Source: Oryzias latipes (taxonomy: Eukaryota; Chordata; Actinopteri; Beloniformes; Adrianichthyidae). From it: 64,000 bases of DNA. Within the stretch, counting starts at the first letter, position 1. The number at the start of each line of letters is the position of its first letter. Below are positions 1 to 9,994 of the stretch, one piece after another. The stretch is from positions 9,670,586 to 9,734,585 of the forward strand of contig NC_019860.2 in the NCBI RefSeq assembly GCF_002234675.1, written 5' to 3'. The notes under the pieces were generated by a model. That model saw nothing but the letters and a program-made list of their open reading frames with translations. It was not told where the DNA came from and did no database searches. The translations under genes were made by a program, and so were the position numbers.

Positions 1-564
1 GATAGACCTAAAAGTGCCTCTGGATTGAACCAAATAACAGCCTCAGCTTGTTTGGAATCACAAAAAAGTATTTTTACTATTGGAGCTGCACCTAAGAAAA
101 CGACCAATAGGAGAGGAAAAAATAAGACCATTAGCCCTAAAGCAAAGCCGGACGCGTCTTCTCAACTGCTAGACACACTGAAAGTGAATCCACCACATCA
201 GTTCAGTTGGGTTCAGTCAGAAGAAGCAGCCGTTAAAGTCAGCAGCCAGGCTAAATCAAGTGGGTGTGCACCTCAGGAAAAGTCTTTTGAACAACAAAGT
301 TCTTTTGCAAAGAAAGTCTCGACATCGGACAAAGTAAAAGCCTCCTTGTTGTTAGAACCTCAGAAGACTATCTTTACCATTGGAGCTGCACCTCAGAAAA
401 CCACGAAGAGAAGAAAAACTAAGAGCATTTGCCCTAAAGCAAAGCCGGACGCCTCTTCTCAACTGCTAGACACACTAAAAGTGAATCCACCACATCAGTT
501 CAGTTGGGTTCAGTCAGAAGAAGCAGCCGTTAAAGTCAGCTCCAATGCAAGCAGCAATGCATAG
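1..564 (+). CDS. 3' end of an unrecognised gene with a duplicated 99-residue unit (partial)
   Basis: The frame is open from the first base of the window to a TAG at 562-564, so this is probably the last coding exon of a gene entering from the left; no ATG is visible in the frame near the window edge. About 187 residues are present, rich in Ser, Lys and Ala. A segment beginning with IFTIGAAP and ending with EEAAVKVSS occurs twice, 99 codons apart. Within it the stretch from PKAKPDASS to EEAAVKVSS is almost identical at DNA level (135-243 against 432-540), which implies a recent internal duplication or gene conversion. No transmembrane segment, signal peptide or known domain is seen. A possible poly(A) signal AATAAA lies at 613-618. 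The family is not recognised. That it is a real exon is inferred from the long open frame and the conserved reading of both repeat units. Confidence 0.5.
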   Translation, partial: DRPKSASGLNQITASACLESQKSIFTIGAAPKKTTNRRGKNKTISPKAKPDASSQLLDTLKVNPPHQFSWVQSEEAAVKVSSQAKSSGCAPQEKSFEQQSSFAKKVSTSDKVKASLLLEPQKTIFTIGAAPQKTTKRRKTKSICPKAKPDASSQLLDTLKVNPPHQFSWVQSEEAAVKVSSNASSNA

Positions 565-989
565 GTGTAAATATTAGATAACATTAGCTAGTAGGAATAT
601 AAGTAATTTAGTAATAAAAAGGTGTGACAGGTTTTCTACATGTATTTATATTATTTTATTTAATATTACAAATTGTTAGTGTTTTTACTAAGATAAATAT
701 AAGTTGTCATATATTCATTTTAAGATTTATTTTTTATTTGGAAGTAGAGAAACATGTCTGAAGTTGATAAATATTTATAAGTCTTTGTTTTTATATATTA
801 TTCATATATTCATTTAGTTCGTTTATCTATGTTTGACCTGAAGTTTCTCTTGATCTTTGTTTTAAAAAGTATAAATATAACACTAACAAAATTAATTTAT
901 ATACAAATATGCAAATATGTTAGGATATATTGTCGTAGACAACATAGATAGAAAGATAGACTTATGAATGTGCACTAATTGTGCATTAG
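565..989. other. AT-rich 3' flank, no gene seen
   Basis: Mostly T- and A-rich sequence after the stop codon. It contains the AATAAA at 613-618 and no coding signal. It may be the 3' UTR and downstream flank of the gene ending at 564. Confidence 0.4.
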
Positions 990-1020
990 TGGGTTCTCTC
1001 CGGGTGCTCCGGCTTTCCCT
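990..1020 (+). repeat. Short fragment resembling fish L2-type repeat consensus
   Basis: The phrase GGTTCTCTCCGGGTGCTCCG resembles a stretch found in very many dispersed fish LINE/L2-type repeats (from memory). A second related piece, with GTGGGTTTTCTCCCAGC, lies at 1400-1440 after the microsatellite. Both are too short to classify firmly. Confidence 0.35.
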
Positions 1021-1217
1021 AGATTCTAAAAAAGACTTTTAAAAGTGAATTAGAGGCTAAGAGTGCCATCTGCCCTCGCTGTCTGCATCTACGCCTTCTC
1101 TCTCTGTTCTGTTCTCTCTGTTCAATTAGTAAGTAATTGATAACGAATAAATAAAAAAATACAAAATAAAATATAATAAAAAACAAATGAGTAAATAAAT
1201 ATATAAATAAATACATT

Positions 1218-1307
1218 CACACATGCACACATACACACATACACACATACACACATACACACATACATACATACATACATACATACATACATACATACAT
1301 ACATACA

Positions 1308-1336
<29 letters not shown>
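1218..1336. repeat. ATAC/ACAC tetranucleotide microsatellite
   Basis: ACAC/ATAC units grade into a long pure CATA run. Open frames read through it are low-complexity (Met-Tyr-Val-Cys) and are not genes. Confidence 0.97.
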
Positions 1337-1341
<5 letters not shown>

Positions 1342-1477
1342 AATAAATCAGTCACCAAGATATTTAGATTATGAACCAAATTAAAGCCGGGCAGTCTTGT
1401 GGGTTTTCTCCCAGCATTTCAGTTTCCCCACAGTAATTGTTAGTGATTGGCTAGCGACTGATAAATATCCCCTCCCT

Positions 1478-1608
1478 GAATCGCCACCTTATCGTGGTGG
1501 AGTGGTTTGCGAGCCCGAATGATCCAAGGAGCCGGTACCTGGGTGGTGTTCCACCTCAAACTGGTCCTGGGAGACGGGCCAAACTAAGGGCGATTCAAAC
1601 AAGAACCT
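1478..1608 (+). mobile_element. Fragment resembling the 5' region of a fish RTE-type LINE
   Basis: The sequence around CACCTTATCGTGGTGGAG, followed by GGTTTGCGAGCCCGAATGATCC, an AACTGGTCCTGGGAGAC stretch and AACTAAGGGCGATTCAAAC, resembles the untranslated leader of RTE-class LINEs that is widespread in fish genomes (recognised from memory). The endonuclease-RT frame does not follow, so it is a truncated remnant. Confidence 0.45.
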
Positions 1609-3157
1609 TTTCATTACTAGATCCACCTACTCCCCCCAATAAGAGTTACCAGTGCCCCCACCCTGGAGCCAGACTAGTCAGTAGTTAGCTTTTAATTGCT
1701 CTGAAGCAGTGGCCAGTGGGGCAGTGGACAGTGGGGCAGTGGATAGCAAGCATGTTGTCCTGAAGGCCCCCCAAAGCAAAGGAATTTTCCTGCACTTTTC
1801 TTGTTGGTGATAGATTTTGGGGCAGGACGAGCCACGGTGGGACACTGGCTTTATCCCCCTTTGGTTAGACACTTCACAGTGGGTCATTCAATCATCTATC
1901 TCCAATGAGTCCCCAATCCCCCCAAAACACAAACAAAAAAATCCTTCCCCGTGTCTTCGTGGCAGATGAGACATTCCCACTGCAGAGAAACCCGATGCAG
2001 TCATTCCCTGGGCGCCTCCTTTTTCAATAGAGGTCCATATTTAACTACGTCCTCTCACCAGCCCGGCTGCTAGTGAAGAAATCCTTCTGGATGCTCTCTC
2101 CACAGTGGGGTCTGTATTGACGCCTGACTGAAGATCCACAGCAGAGTGGGAAGTTATCGTGTTCTGCACAGCTTCATTTATCACAGGATAAATGAAAACG
2201 AGCCGCTGCACGAGATAAAAATAGGTTGGTGCCAACAGAGAGGCTACTTCATGATCCACTTTCCTGCAGAGGGAGCAGACCCATGGCACCTCCAGAATGG
2301 GGTTTTCTGTCCTCCAAGGACGGACAAACAACGGCTCTTTTGAGAGCCACCCACAAAAACTTTAAGAGTTTAATTCTCTCTTTTTCACAGTTCATATTCC
2401 AAACTTTTAAAGTACTACATTAGTTGACAAGGTAAGAGAGTAAAATAGGTTAAATAGTACATATGGACTGGAGCAGACCTGCCCCCTTCATAAAATCACA
2501 ATACCATAGGTAAAAAATGCTGCTCAGTAACATGAAAGCAGTCACCATTGATGTATATTACTGGGTTGACGGTCACGTGACATACAACACGACACACATG
2601 TGCCATTACTATGCATTGAGTCTTTCCCGTCCTGCTGACTGAAGTAATGACAAGGTCCAAACAGGCATGAAAAGAATCACAAAAGGTGACACGATGTTTT
2701 ACAAACAACTGCAAAAATTATGACAGCAAAATTTTACGATCAAGAGGAATTGTCTTGCGCAGGTTGGTAATAACATTTTCATAGAAAGAAATCAGGCTGG
2801 GAAGTGTGAAGTGGATGCTAGCATAACAGTTTGGGTCATCGATGTGGATTTTTATTAAGAAAGTGACTATTCGCAGATAATTTGTAAATACGAGAGGCCA
2901 GTGCTGAACCTTTTACTTGGCCACACGGACCTGGAGGAATGGTTAAGGTTAGAATTAAGTTCAGGTGTGATGGCGGCTTACGCTGCCACCCCATCAGGGC
3001 AGTAACCTCCCGCACCACACCCTAGTTGTTCACTTCACATTTTTCACATACTTTTAGATGACTTCTTTTTTTTCAAACATAACACAAACAAATGTTTGAA
3101 CATAAATTTATTAACACATTTCAGTTTGCTTTATTATAATTTGCCTCATTAATTGAA
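1609..3157. other. No gene recognised
   Basis: Only short overlapping frames on both strands, none with a recognisable domain. A small local repeat of GCAGTGG-type units occurs near 1703-1742. Nothing else supportable is seen. Confidence 0.4.
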
Positions 3158-3376
3158 TGTTATGCTTTGAGGTACCAGGGCTGAGGGAACCATTGTTGTT
3201 GCTGCTGCCTCCATTTGCTGCTGGAACCATCAAGTCAGGCCTGACACAAGGAAGCATGCCAGTCAGCAGAGGCTTTGTATTTAGCAGGCAGATTCTTGGA
3301 CTCAACCATCGCCAGGTAGACAAAAAATATTTTTATTTGGCTGTCCTTACCTTATACTCCTTGGTCCACCGCATAA

Positions 3377-3394
3377 TGGTGTCAGAAGTGGGAT
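3377..3394 (+). other. tRNA-Leu primer-binding site of the LTR element
   Basis: TGGTGTCAGAAGTGGGAT is the exact complement of the 3' end of a vertebrate tRNA-Leu (ending ATCCCACTTCTGACA plus CCA). Its place just 3' of a CA-ending LTR candidate fits priming of minus-strand DNA synthesis. Confidence 0.8.
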
Positions 3395-3462
3395 CAGCAG
3401 TTTAAGGACAGGTTTTGTTTTCTTTCCTCCAGCAATCCCCTGATTTTTTTTTTTTTTGTGCC

Positions 3463-3941
3463 ATGCAACGAGGAGGAAGAACCACAAGAACCCGCATTGA
3501 AAATACGGACCACAGCACAGCCAACATGGACAATGGAGAGGAGGAAAAGGCTGAGGCTTTGGGAGCTGGTGCAGGTACTGAGGGTGAAGAGCCAACATTG
3601 CAACGTCTCACTAGTATTCTCCAGGTCTTCATGGGACAACAGGAAGAAATGAGACTCCAGGAGGAAGCAAAGCAGCAGGAACACAGGCTAAAAGGCCTGC
3701 AGCACCAGTCCCAGCTTTTGCAGATGGAGGTGCAGGCCCGGACGTCACCTGTTCCTGATTACACCTCATCAGCCCCTGATCCAACGGAGGAGTCTGGTTC
3801 AGATGATCGGCTGCCACAGGCCGTACATCAGCCAGCAGGGGCACAGCAAGTAACTACTCAGCCTCACTTCTCTATGGATCCCAGGTTGGAAAAATTAGCA
3901 GAAAATTATGACATTGAACATTTTCTAATAACTGTTGAGTG
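3463..3941 (+). pseudogene. gag of the gypsy-like element, N-terminal part
   Basis: The likely start is the ATG at 3463 (MQRGGRTTRTR); the open frame also extends upstream without an ATG. The protein is Glu/Gln-rich with a probable coiled coil around the QQEEMRLQEEAKQQEHRLKG stretch. It ends with DIEHFLITVE, where an insertion interrupts it. The product would be the structural capsid precursor of the retrotransposon. The rest of gag resumes at about 4759 in another frame. Confidence 0.6.
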
Positions 3942-4758
3942 TAGGGATGGGAATAGAAGCCCCATGAAGCTTCCATTGGGGTTCATGTAATTGTGCCGGA
4001 AAAATGAACCACCCATTCAGGGCTTTGAAACCACATAGAACAGCGGCATCTGGTGGCGGACTGGACGTATATTGACATATGTTTCAACTTAGCTCCTTGT
4101 AACACTTCAATGTGGAAATAATGATGAAAAATAGTAAAACAAAACAATGTTGTTAATGATGATTAGAAAAAAACAATGTAAAACAGCACCACGTGTCGTT
4201 TTTTGTGAGAGGTGCTTGACACAGCAAAATACACATCACATGAAGGAAAGAAACGCAAAGCAAAAAACAAAATTGTAAAACACTGGTCTTGAACTCAGGA
4301 TGCAAATCCCACTGACTGTTCCACTGAGCTACCTTTATTGATAACAATTTAGCTTGCCATTATAAATTCAAGTATTTTTTATACACCATGTTCATAGCGT
4401 ATTGTTTTATTCGGAGAAATCAAGTTAAAATTATCCTGAGCCACAGTGCGTTTTTTACAAGGAGCCATGGTAAAGTGCAATGAACTGACGCTGATTCCAA
4501 TCTTGGGGAAACAATGAAACTGGTCGGGAAACATTAGGGATTCATTTTGTATTTCTGAAGAATAGCGCGCCCTACTTGTACAAAACACAAGTGACATCTG
4601 AAGCGTGGTTCAACCAAACGAAGCATTTGGCGCGTCATACGTCATCCAACACGCGATCTGCGCTAGTTGACACACGCCACGAAACATTGTGCCGTAACAC
4701 TTTGCTTCATGAAGGTGAAACGTGCGCTGAAGCACCGTGTCAAACGGGCCTTCCCTAC
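3942..4758. mobile_element. 817-bp inverted-repeat DNA element inserted in gag
   Basis: The insert begins TGTAGGGATGG and ends CCTTCCCTAC, giving an imperfect terminal inverted repeat of about ten bases. TTGAG occurs on both sides (3937-3941 and 4759-4763); removing the insert and one TTGAG restores the gag reading across the junction. No transposase frame is present, so it is non-autonomous. The ends look hAT-like, but an 8-bp duplication is not visible, so the superfamily is unsettled. On its minus strand near 4332-4285 there is a tRNA-like stretch (see findings). Confidence 0.6.
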
Positions 4759-5165
4759 TTGAGCGCATAGCAACAGCATGCAAGTGGATGGAGTCAGACT
4801 GGGTTTTCCACCTCATCCCACTGCTCACAGGTAAGGCTAGAAGTGCTTATGTTGATGATTCTTTAAACTATGAAAAAGTAAAAACTGTAGTCTTGCATAA
4901 ATATGACATCAGCCATGAGTCTTACCGACAGAGATTTTGTTCCCTGCAAGTGGACCTCGCCGAAAGTCCCAAGTACCTTTATGCCTGTCTCAAGAAACTC
5001 TATGATTAGTGGATTCAACCCAAAGATAAAACCGTAAAAGAAATTAGCAAAATAATCATCACGGAACAATCCTTAACAATGTCTCCTGAGTTTCAGGTCT
5101 GGATAAAAGAGCATGGGCCTAAAACAGCAGCTGAAGCCACAACACTGAGAGGTATGTACCCACCA
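4759..5165 (+). pseudogene. gag of the gypsy-like element, continuation after the insertion
   Basis: Reads ERIATACKW, then LIPLLTGKARSAYV and a SYRQRFCSL motif. This matches the capsid-like (SCAN-related) part of fish gypsy gag proteins as I remember them. A TAG at 5007-5009 interrupts the frame just before WIQPKDKT; the similarity continues to about 5150 (KEHGPKTAAEA) and is then lost. It is not functional as it stands. Confidence 0.6.
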
Positions 5166-5393
5166 CAGAACAGCTCCAGGAGTACCTGTGCGTGATTTCA
5201 TTCGTTTTTTTGTTTTTTTTTAATAATTCCGTTAATCAACAACTCAAAAGTAATGGCTGATTTTTATTATTTAATTTTCAATAAATTTTGATTTATGGTT
5301 ACTTTTGAATGTTTCAAGTCATTTCAGTGAACATTGTGGACTTTCTTTCTTTCTCTAACTGATGGGTACCAACAGTTTTGTCCACCACTGTAC
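5166..5393. other. Short unassigned stretch
   Basis: T-rich sequence between the gag remnant and the Helitron-like copy; no gene seen. Confidence 0.3.
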
Positions 5394-6506
5394 ATGGGGA
5401 ATTTTTTGTGCAGAAGTTCCCCAGTAAACTCCTAAAAACTTTCACCTGTTTCAACTATTAAAATGTTCAGCTCCTTTAGCTTTTTCCAGCTATGACTTTT
5501 GGTCCTTCAAATCCTTGAACTTTTTGAGATATTCCAGGATTTTCGCTCCATTGGGCACACCTTTGTTTCTTTCAATGATTATAACTCCAACATACTTTTA
5601 GCTAGAGACACCGTTCGAACATTGAAATGATCCTAAGGCTTTGGACTACAAAATAAGTTTACAAATCATTATGGGATGGCGACACAACCTACTGTTAGGC
5701 AGCCACTTTGTGACAAAATCTGAGGCGAATATTGCATTTAACTTCATCCATGGCTGGAACTGAATACATTGAAATTTGCTGGCTATGGACATATAATGAA
5801 TGTGGGCGTGGTTAGCAAACAAACGCCGTTGCAAAGGACGTCCAAGAGTTTACTTTTTCCGATTTGTCTGAAACATTGATTTGTTAGTTATCCCCAGGCG
5901 ACCCAAACATAAAATGGTTGCTATGGGGATAAAATCAATAGAAAAGCCGCCATTTTGAAAAGAAGTGGATTTTCTGTCAACTTATCATATTAAGCTATTA
6001 CCAATATGATACTCTTAAGCAATGTGTTTCTCTGAGTTGATGATCGCAATGCAAGCACTTTTAGCCACATTGACATAATTATCATAGTTAGCATCTTAAG
6101 CTGTGTTTCGAAAAATTCTAACATTTTTAGCCATTTTAGCAACATTTTCAAAGTTTCTGTGCTTCTGCCATTTCTTCAGCAAATTAAGCTTTCATTCAGT
6201 TTTTTCCAGCTATGACTTTTTGTTTTTCAAATCCTTGAACTTTTCAAGATATTCCAGGATTTCCAAGACTTTTTGCTGCATTGAAGTACCTGGGAAAACC
6301 TTAAGCTTAACTCATTCTACAATTTTTCAAGCAATGTGTTTTTCTGAGTCATTATAGGATGCTGATCGCAATGCTAGCACTTTTAGCCATTTTAGCAACA
6401 TCTTCAAATTTTTAATAGTTCAGCCATTTCTTCAGCCAATTCATCTTTCATTCAGTAATACAGCATTCAACCCTGCATTTTATTCTGGAAATGCAGCTCC
6501 TTCTAG
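5394..6506 (+). mobile_element. Helitron/Helentron-like non-autonomous element, plus-strand copy without monomer expansion
   Basis: This is the reverse-complement relative of the array at 37.3-52.7 kb. It shares the segment running through GCCACTTTGTGACAAAATC, the CCACGCCC-type stretch, GGTTGCTATGGGGATAAAATC and AAGCCGCCATTTTG. It ends with AGCATTCAACC, a hairpin (stem CTGCATTT/AAATGCAG at 6473-6480 and 6489-6496), ten bases, and CTAG at 6503-6506 followed by T. A hairpin about ten bases before a CTRR end is the Helitron-type 3' signature. The 5' end is truncated or unclear at about 5394. No protein is encoded. Confidence 0.75.
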
Positions 6507-6590
6507 TTGTCCATGTATCACAAGTTATTTTGTCATCGCAATATTGATAATTAACATTGCAAATCTTGAGTTTTCCTCATATTCAGCATT
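6507..6590 (+). mobile_element. hAT-type remnant flanking the Helitron-like copy
   Basis: CATGTATCACAAGTTATTTT followed by GTCATCGCAATATTGAT and TTTTCCTCATAT parallels the right end of the hAT element at about 20880-20945. The Helitron-like copy therefore seems to abut or be inserted into a relic of that family. Confidence 0.4.
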
Positions 6591-7216
6591 CCTAGGTAAA
6601 ACAAATACCTTGCTGTCTGGAACAACAAACAGCAGAAACCCACACTGTGGGAAAGACTCCACACTTCTGACTGATGTTCACGTCCACTTTATTCTTCACA
6701 GTAAAGATTGGGACAGAACACTGAGAACTAAAAAGAACAGATAAACAATTCTAATCTCTACTAGAAAACATGAATAACAGACAAAAGACAGAAATACCAG
6801 TCTGTTTCTTTATCTGCATCTTCCTTAATACATGTCTGGGAAACTTTTCCTCACTAAATGGTTACTTAATCACATGACCCAACAAAAAATAAACTGCAAT
6901 TATCATTTTTTTATTTGAAACAAGAATGAAATGTTGACTAAAGACATAAGAAGTATTGGAAATAAAAATATATACAAAATATGTCTAGTGTTGTCATGGA
7001 AACACACACACTGTCTCAGCATAAACTACTATTACAATAAGGCCATTCAAGAGATAAAGAATAAACCAATACTTGAAAACAACACATTTCTATTTACAGG
7101 TACATCTAAAAGAAATTTTTGAAAAAGTTTTTGTCCATAAATTCAAAAAGTGAAACTCATATTCATTACACATAGGCTGAAATGCTTAATCCTTCATTAT
7201 TTTGATATTTGTAGCT
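6591..7216. other. No gene recognised
   Basis: AT-rich sequence with only short frames. It lies 3' of the minus-strand zinc-finger exon and may include the 3' end of that transcript, but no poly(A) site can be assigned with confidence. Confidence 0.3.
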
Positions 7217-7233
7217 AATATATGATTAACCTA

Positions 7234-7308
7234 CGTCTGCCGGGATAGGCTCCGGCAGCCCCGTGACCCCGAAAGTGAAAAACGGATGAGAAGATGAATA
7301 AATGAATG
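7234..7308 (+). mobile_element. 5'-truncated L2-like LINE tail with 17-bp target-site duplication
   Basis: The 75-bp insert has the usual fish L2 3' phrase (GGGATAGGCTCCGGCAGCCCCGTGACCC) and ends in a GAATGAATAAATGAATGA tail. It is flanked by perfect copies of AATATATGATTAACCTA at 7217-7233 and 7309-7325, so the limits are exact and retrotransposition by target priming is strongly supported. Confidence 0.9.
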
Positions 7309-7325
7309 AATATATGATTAACCTA

Positions 7326-7895
7326 TAAATAAGTTCCTTAGAAAAGTAAAGTATCTTACAAAACTCTTAAAAAGGATGTTTTCAGAAAACTGTTCATTTC
7401 CATTCATCAATGTGGTACGGAGGACATCAGCCTGCGGTTCTGTGTTCATGCAATGAAAGCTCAGGTTGCTTTGATAACGGACTTCAGGTCATCTTCATTG
7501 TTGGGTCTAGAGTGTCATCTTCCTCTGAAAAACTGATCATAGGTAGTGTTAGGAGTAAATTAGAAAATTGGAGTCGGACCTCTGGATTTTAAAATATTAA
7601 AAACTTTTTTGTAGTTTTTTAAATTTTCTGAGATCAAACTATTTTTTTTAACCTGTAAAATAAAGTCTGTAAAATAAAACGGCTTAAAATATTTCAATCT
7701 AAATGTAATAGTTTCATATAAAATTCCTATTTCTTGTCGAAAGGTGAACTTTTCTGTATGGAATAGAAATGTTATTTACAATCTTTCTTCCTTCTCCTAT
7801 TGTCTTTTACTACACAAGTTCTTTGCTGACTTTACTTGAGTTTAGAGTTTACACTTGATCCTTTATTACATTGTTTGGCAACCAAAAGACTTCTC
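7326..7895. other. 3' flank of the zinc-finger exon, no separate gene seen
   Basis: Lies downstream of the zinc-finger stop on the minus strand and is probably 3' UTR in part. TTTATT at 7862-7867 (AATAAA on the minus strand) is very close to the stop and is a doubtful poly(A) signal. Confidence 0.35.
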
Positions 7896-9124
7896 TCATG
7901 TATGAGTTTTTAGGTGTCTTTTGAGGTTAGATACGTCGCTGAAACTTGCATCGCATTCTTTGCACGAAAAAGGCTTCTCTCCCGTGTGAGTTCTCATGTG
8001 TGTTTTAAGACTAGATATTTGAGTAAAACTTTTATTACATTCTTTACAAGAAAAAGGCTTCTCTCCTGTGTGAGTTCTCATGTGTGTTCTGAGACTAGAT
8101 ACACAACTAAAATTTTTATTACATTCTGTACAAGGAAAGGGCTTTTCTCCTGTGTGAGTTCTCATGTGTTTTTTGAGATCAGATATTTGAGTAAAACCTT
8201 TATCACATTCTTTACAAGAAAAAGGCTTCTCACCTGTGTGAGTTTTCATGTGTGTGTTGAGACTAGATATTTGACTAAAACATTTTTCACATATTTTACA
8301 AGTAAAGGGCTTTTCTCCTGTATGAGTTCTCATGTGTCTTTTAAGTTGAGATACTACACTAAAACATCTACCACATTCTTTACAAGCAAAAGGCTTTTCT
8401 CCTGTGTGAGTTCTTATGTGTGCTTTAAGATGAGAATTTCGACTAAAACTTTTATCACATTCTTTGCAAGTGTAACGCTTCTCTCCTGAATGGATTTTCA
8501 TGTGAAGTCTGAACTGAGCCCAGAAACCAAAACTTTTGCCGCATTCTGTGCAGATATAAAGTGTGTCATCTGAATCTGTTTTCACGTAGAGAAAGAGATC
8601 GCTAACAATTTTTGAGCTTTCACCAGACTTTACAGAGGGAGGCACCATTTCGTTTGGAGATTGTTTGCGTTCTTCAACTGATGTCGCCTTCTTGAATTTT
8701 TCTCCAACACCAGAGTCACACCGACTTTCTGACTTGTGAGAGCTGTCCACATTTTGGTCCGTCTCTCCATCCGTTGATGTTGATTCTTCATGTTGGTTTC
8801 CTTCTTCATTCTGACTATCACTCTGCTGATTGTTTAGATCTGCTTCACTGCTCTCATCTTCCTCAAAAGACGGAATCTCCATCGAGGCATCAGTCTCCTG
8901 CTTCACATCAAATAGCTCCTCATCCAGACTAATGCAAAACTCTTCTTGCTCCTCTTTAATCAGCGGAGGTTCTTGTTCTTCCTGCTCCCCTTTCATCTGT
9001 GGTGGTTCTGGTTCCTGCAGTTCCTTTTTAATATATGGAGGTTCTGGTTCTACCTGTTCCACTCTGTAGTTCCTCTGCTGGTTGCAGAGATCCTCCTCTT
9101 CGGTCACATAATCCTGGGGGACGA
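7896..9124 (-). CDS. C2H2 zinc-finger protein, terminal coding exon with eight fingers
   Basis: Probable nuclear DNA-binding transcription factor of the large fish poly-zinc-finger group. An acidic N-terminal part (VTEEEDL, repeated EPEPP and IKEEQEE motifs) is followed by a Ser/Glu-rich linker. Eight tandem C2H2 fingers then occupy roughly the last 215 residues, joined by TGEKPF linkers and ending HLKTHT before the stop; all eight keep C-x2-C and H-x3-H. The open frame runs upstream to 9185, but TTCCTGCAG followed by TCGTCCCCCAG gives a 3' splice site with AG at 9126-9125, so coding probably starts at 9124. The split codon lacks its first base (phase 1). The first roughly 20 residues of the open frame are intron. 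The best candidate for the preceding exon is at 24060-23880, in compatible phase. Confidence 0.85.
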
Positions 9125-9677
9125 CTGCAGGAACACACACACAAGAACAAGACCTTTTATAATTTAATAGACTGTGTCTTATCAAAGACCAATAAAAATC
9201 TTAATCATCACATTTAGAATCTACAAAAATTAATTAAAAGAACTCTTTATTTCTCAAAGTTACAACAGTAAGATTTGATGTTAGTGGGTTAAACACCGAA
9301 TCGAAGAAACCATTTGTGTTCTTTTCCCACCTGTTTGTTTTACAGTATCTCCACAGCTGCTTATTACATTTGGTTCTCACACACAAATACACAAAGGGAT
9401 TTCTCCTGCATTACAACCAAGATTTAAACCAAATTTAATCTAAGCTGGAGGAAACTAAAACGGTAGGGTGTTGGTTGAGAACTGCAGGCTAATCTTTCCA
9501 GAAGCTCAAAATTGTTGTAATGCTCCTCAAAAGTATTTTGGAATAAACTGCAGGTCAGAAATCTTCTATTGAGAGAACCCGGCCACAGACATCGTAGGCC
9601 TGAACCAAAACTCTTCAACTTCAACCGGAAGTCCCATTATAATTCAATTAAGTTCATAGTGTCTACAAGTTTAAACT

Positions 9678-9861
9678 GTGTTCTTAAATTTTTTCTTTTT
9701 TTTTATCTTTTCCTGAGACACTGTTTGTTTTTGTCAAACAAAAATACCTTCAGCAGAATACTTTCCGCCTTCGTCAGAGTCTGACGCTGACGGAGGCGGA
9801 AGGTATTCTGCCGAAACATGTAAGGTACGTTTGACAAAAACAAACGTTAATTTAAGAACAC
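9678..9861. repeat. Foldback inverted repeat with nested arms
   Basis: The inner arms 9753-9777 and 9787-9811 are complementary at 23 of 25 positions around a 9-base loop. Middle arms 9724-9739 and 9829-9844 pair perfectly (16 bp), and outer arms 9678-9690 and 9849-9861 pair over 13 bp. It looks like a small foldback or MITE-type element. No coding capacity. Confidence 0.75.
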
Positions 9862-9994
9862 GGAAGTCCCGCTTTCGGCAAATGATGTCTGCCATCTTTG
9901 TCATCTGCAGCCAGGTCCCTCTCCATTTTATTAATAAACTGTATTCTTCAATCAGTACTTAAAAGGTGAATTACTGCCACCAAGTAGGTTAGAC

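Larger units (their letters stand above)
3158..5165 (+). mobile_element. Degraded Ty3/gypsy-like LTR retrotransposon, 5' portion only
   Basis: A probable 5' LTR (candidate TGTT start at 3158, CA end at 3373) is followed after three bases by a primer-binding site and a gag reading frame. The gag is broken by an 817-bp insertion and by stops. No protease, reverse transcriptase or integrase is seen before the sequence changes to another repeat family at about 5394, and no 3' LTR is seen. The LTR start is uncertain; the primer-binding site and the gag resemblance are the solid parts. Confidence 0.65.

Noticed and set aside
1122..1379. Cysteine/tyrosine-rich open frame on the minus strand
   Set aside because: Pure translation of the ATAC microsatellite.
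7914..8489. 191-codon plus-strand frame opposite the zinc fingers
   Set aside because: Antisense shadow of the repeated finger sequence.
9125..9185. First 20 residues of the zinc-finger frame
   Set aside because: They precede a good TTCCTGCAG acceptor and are Cys/Val-rich intron translation.
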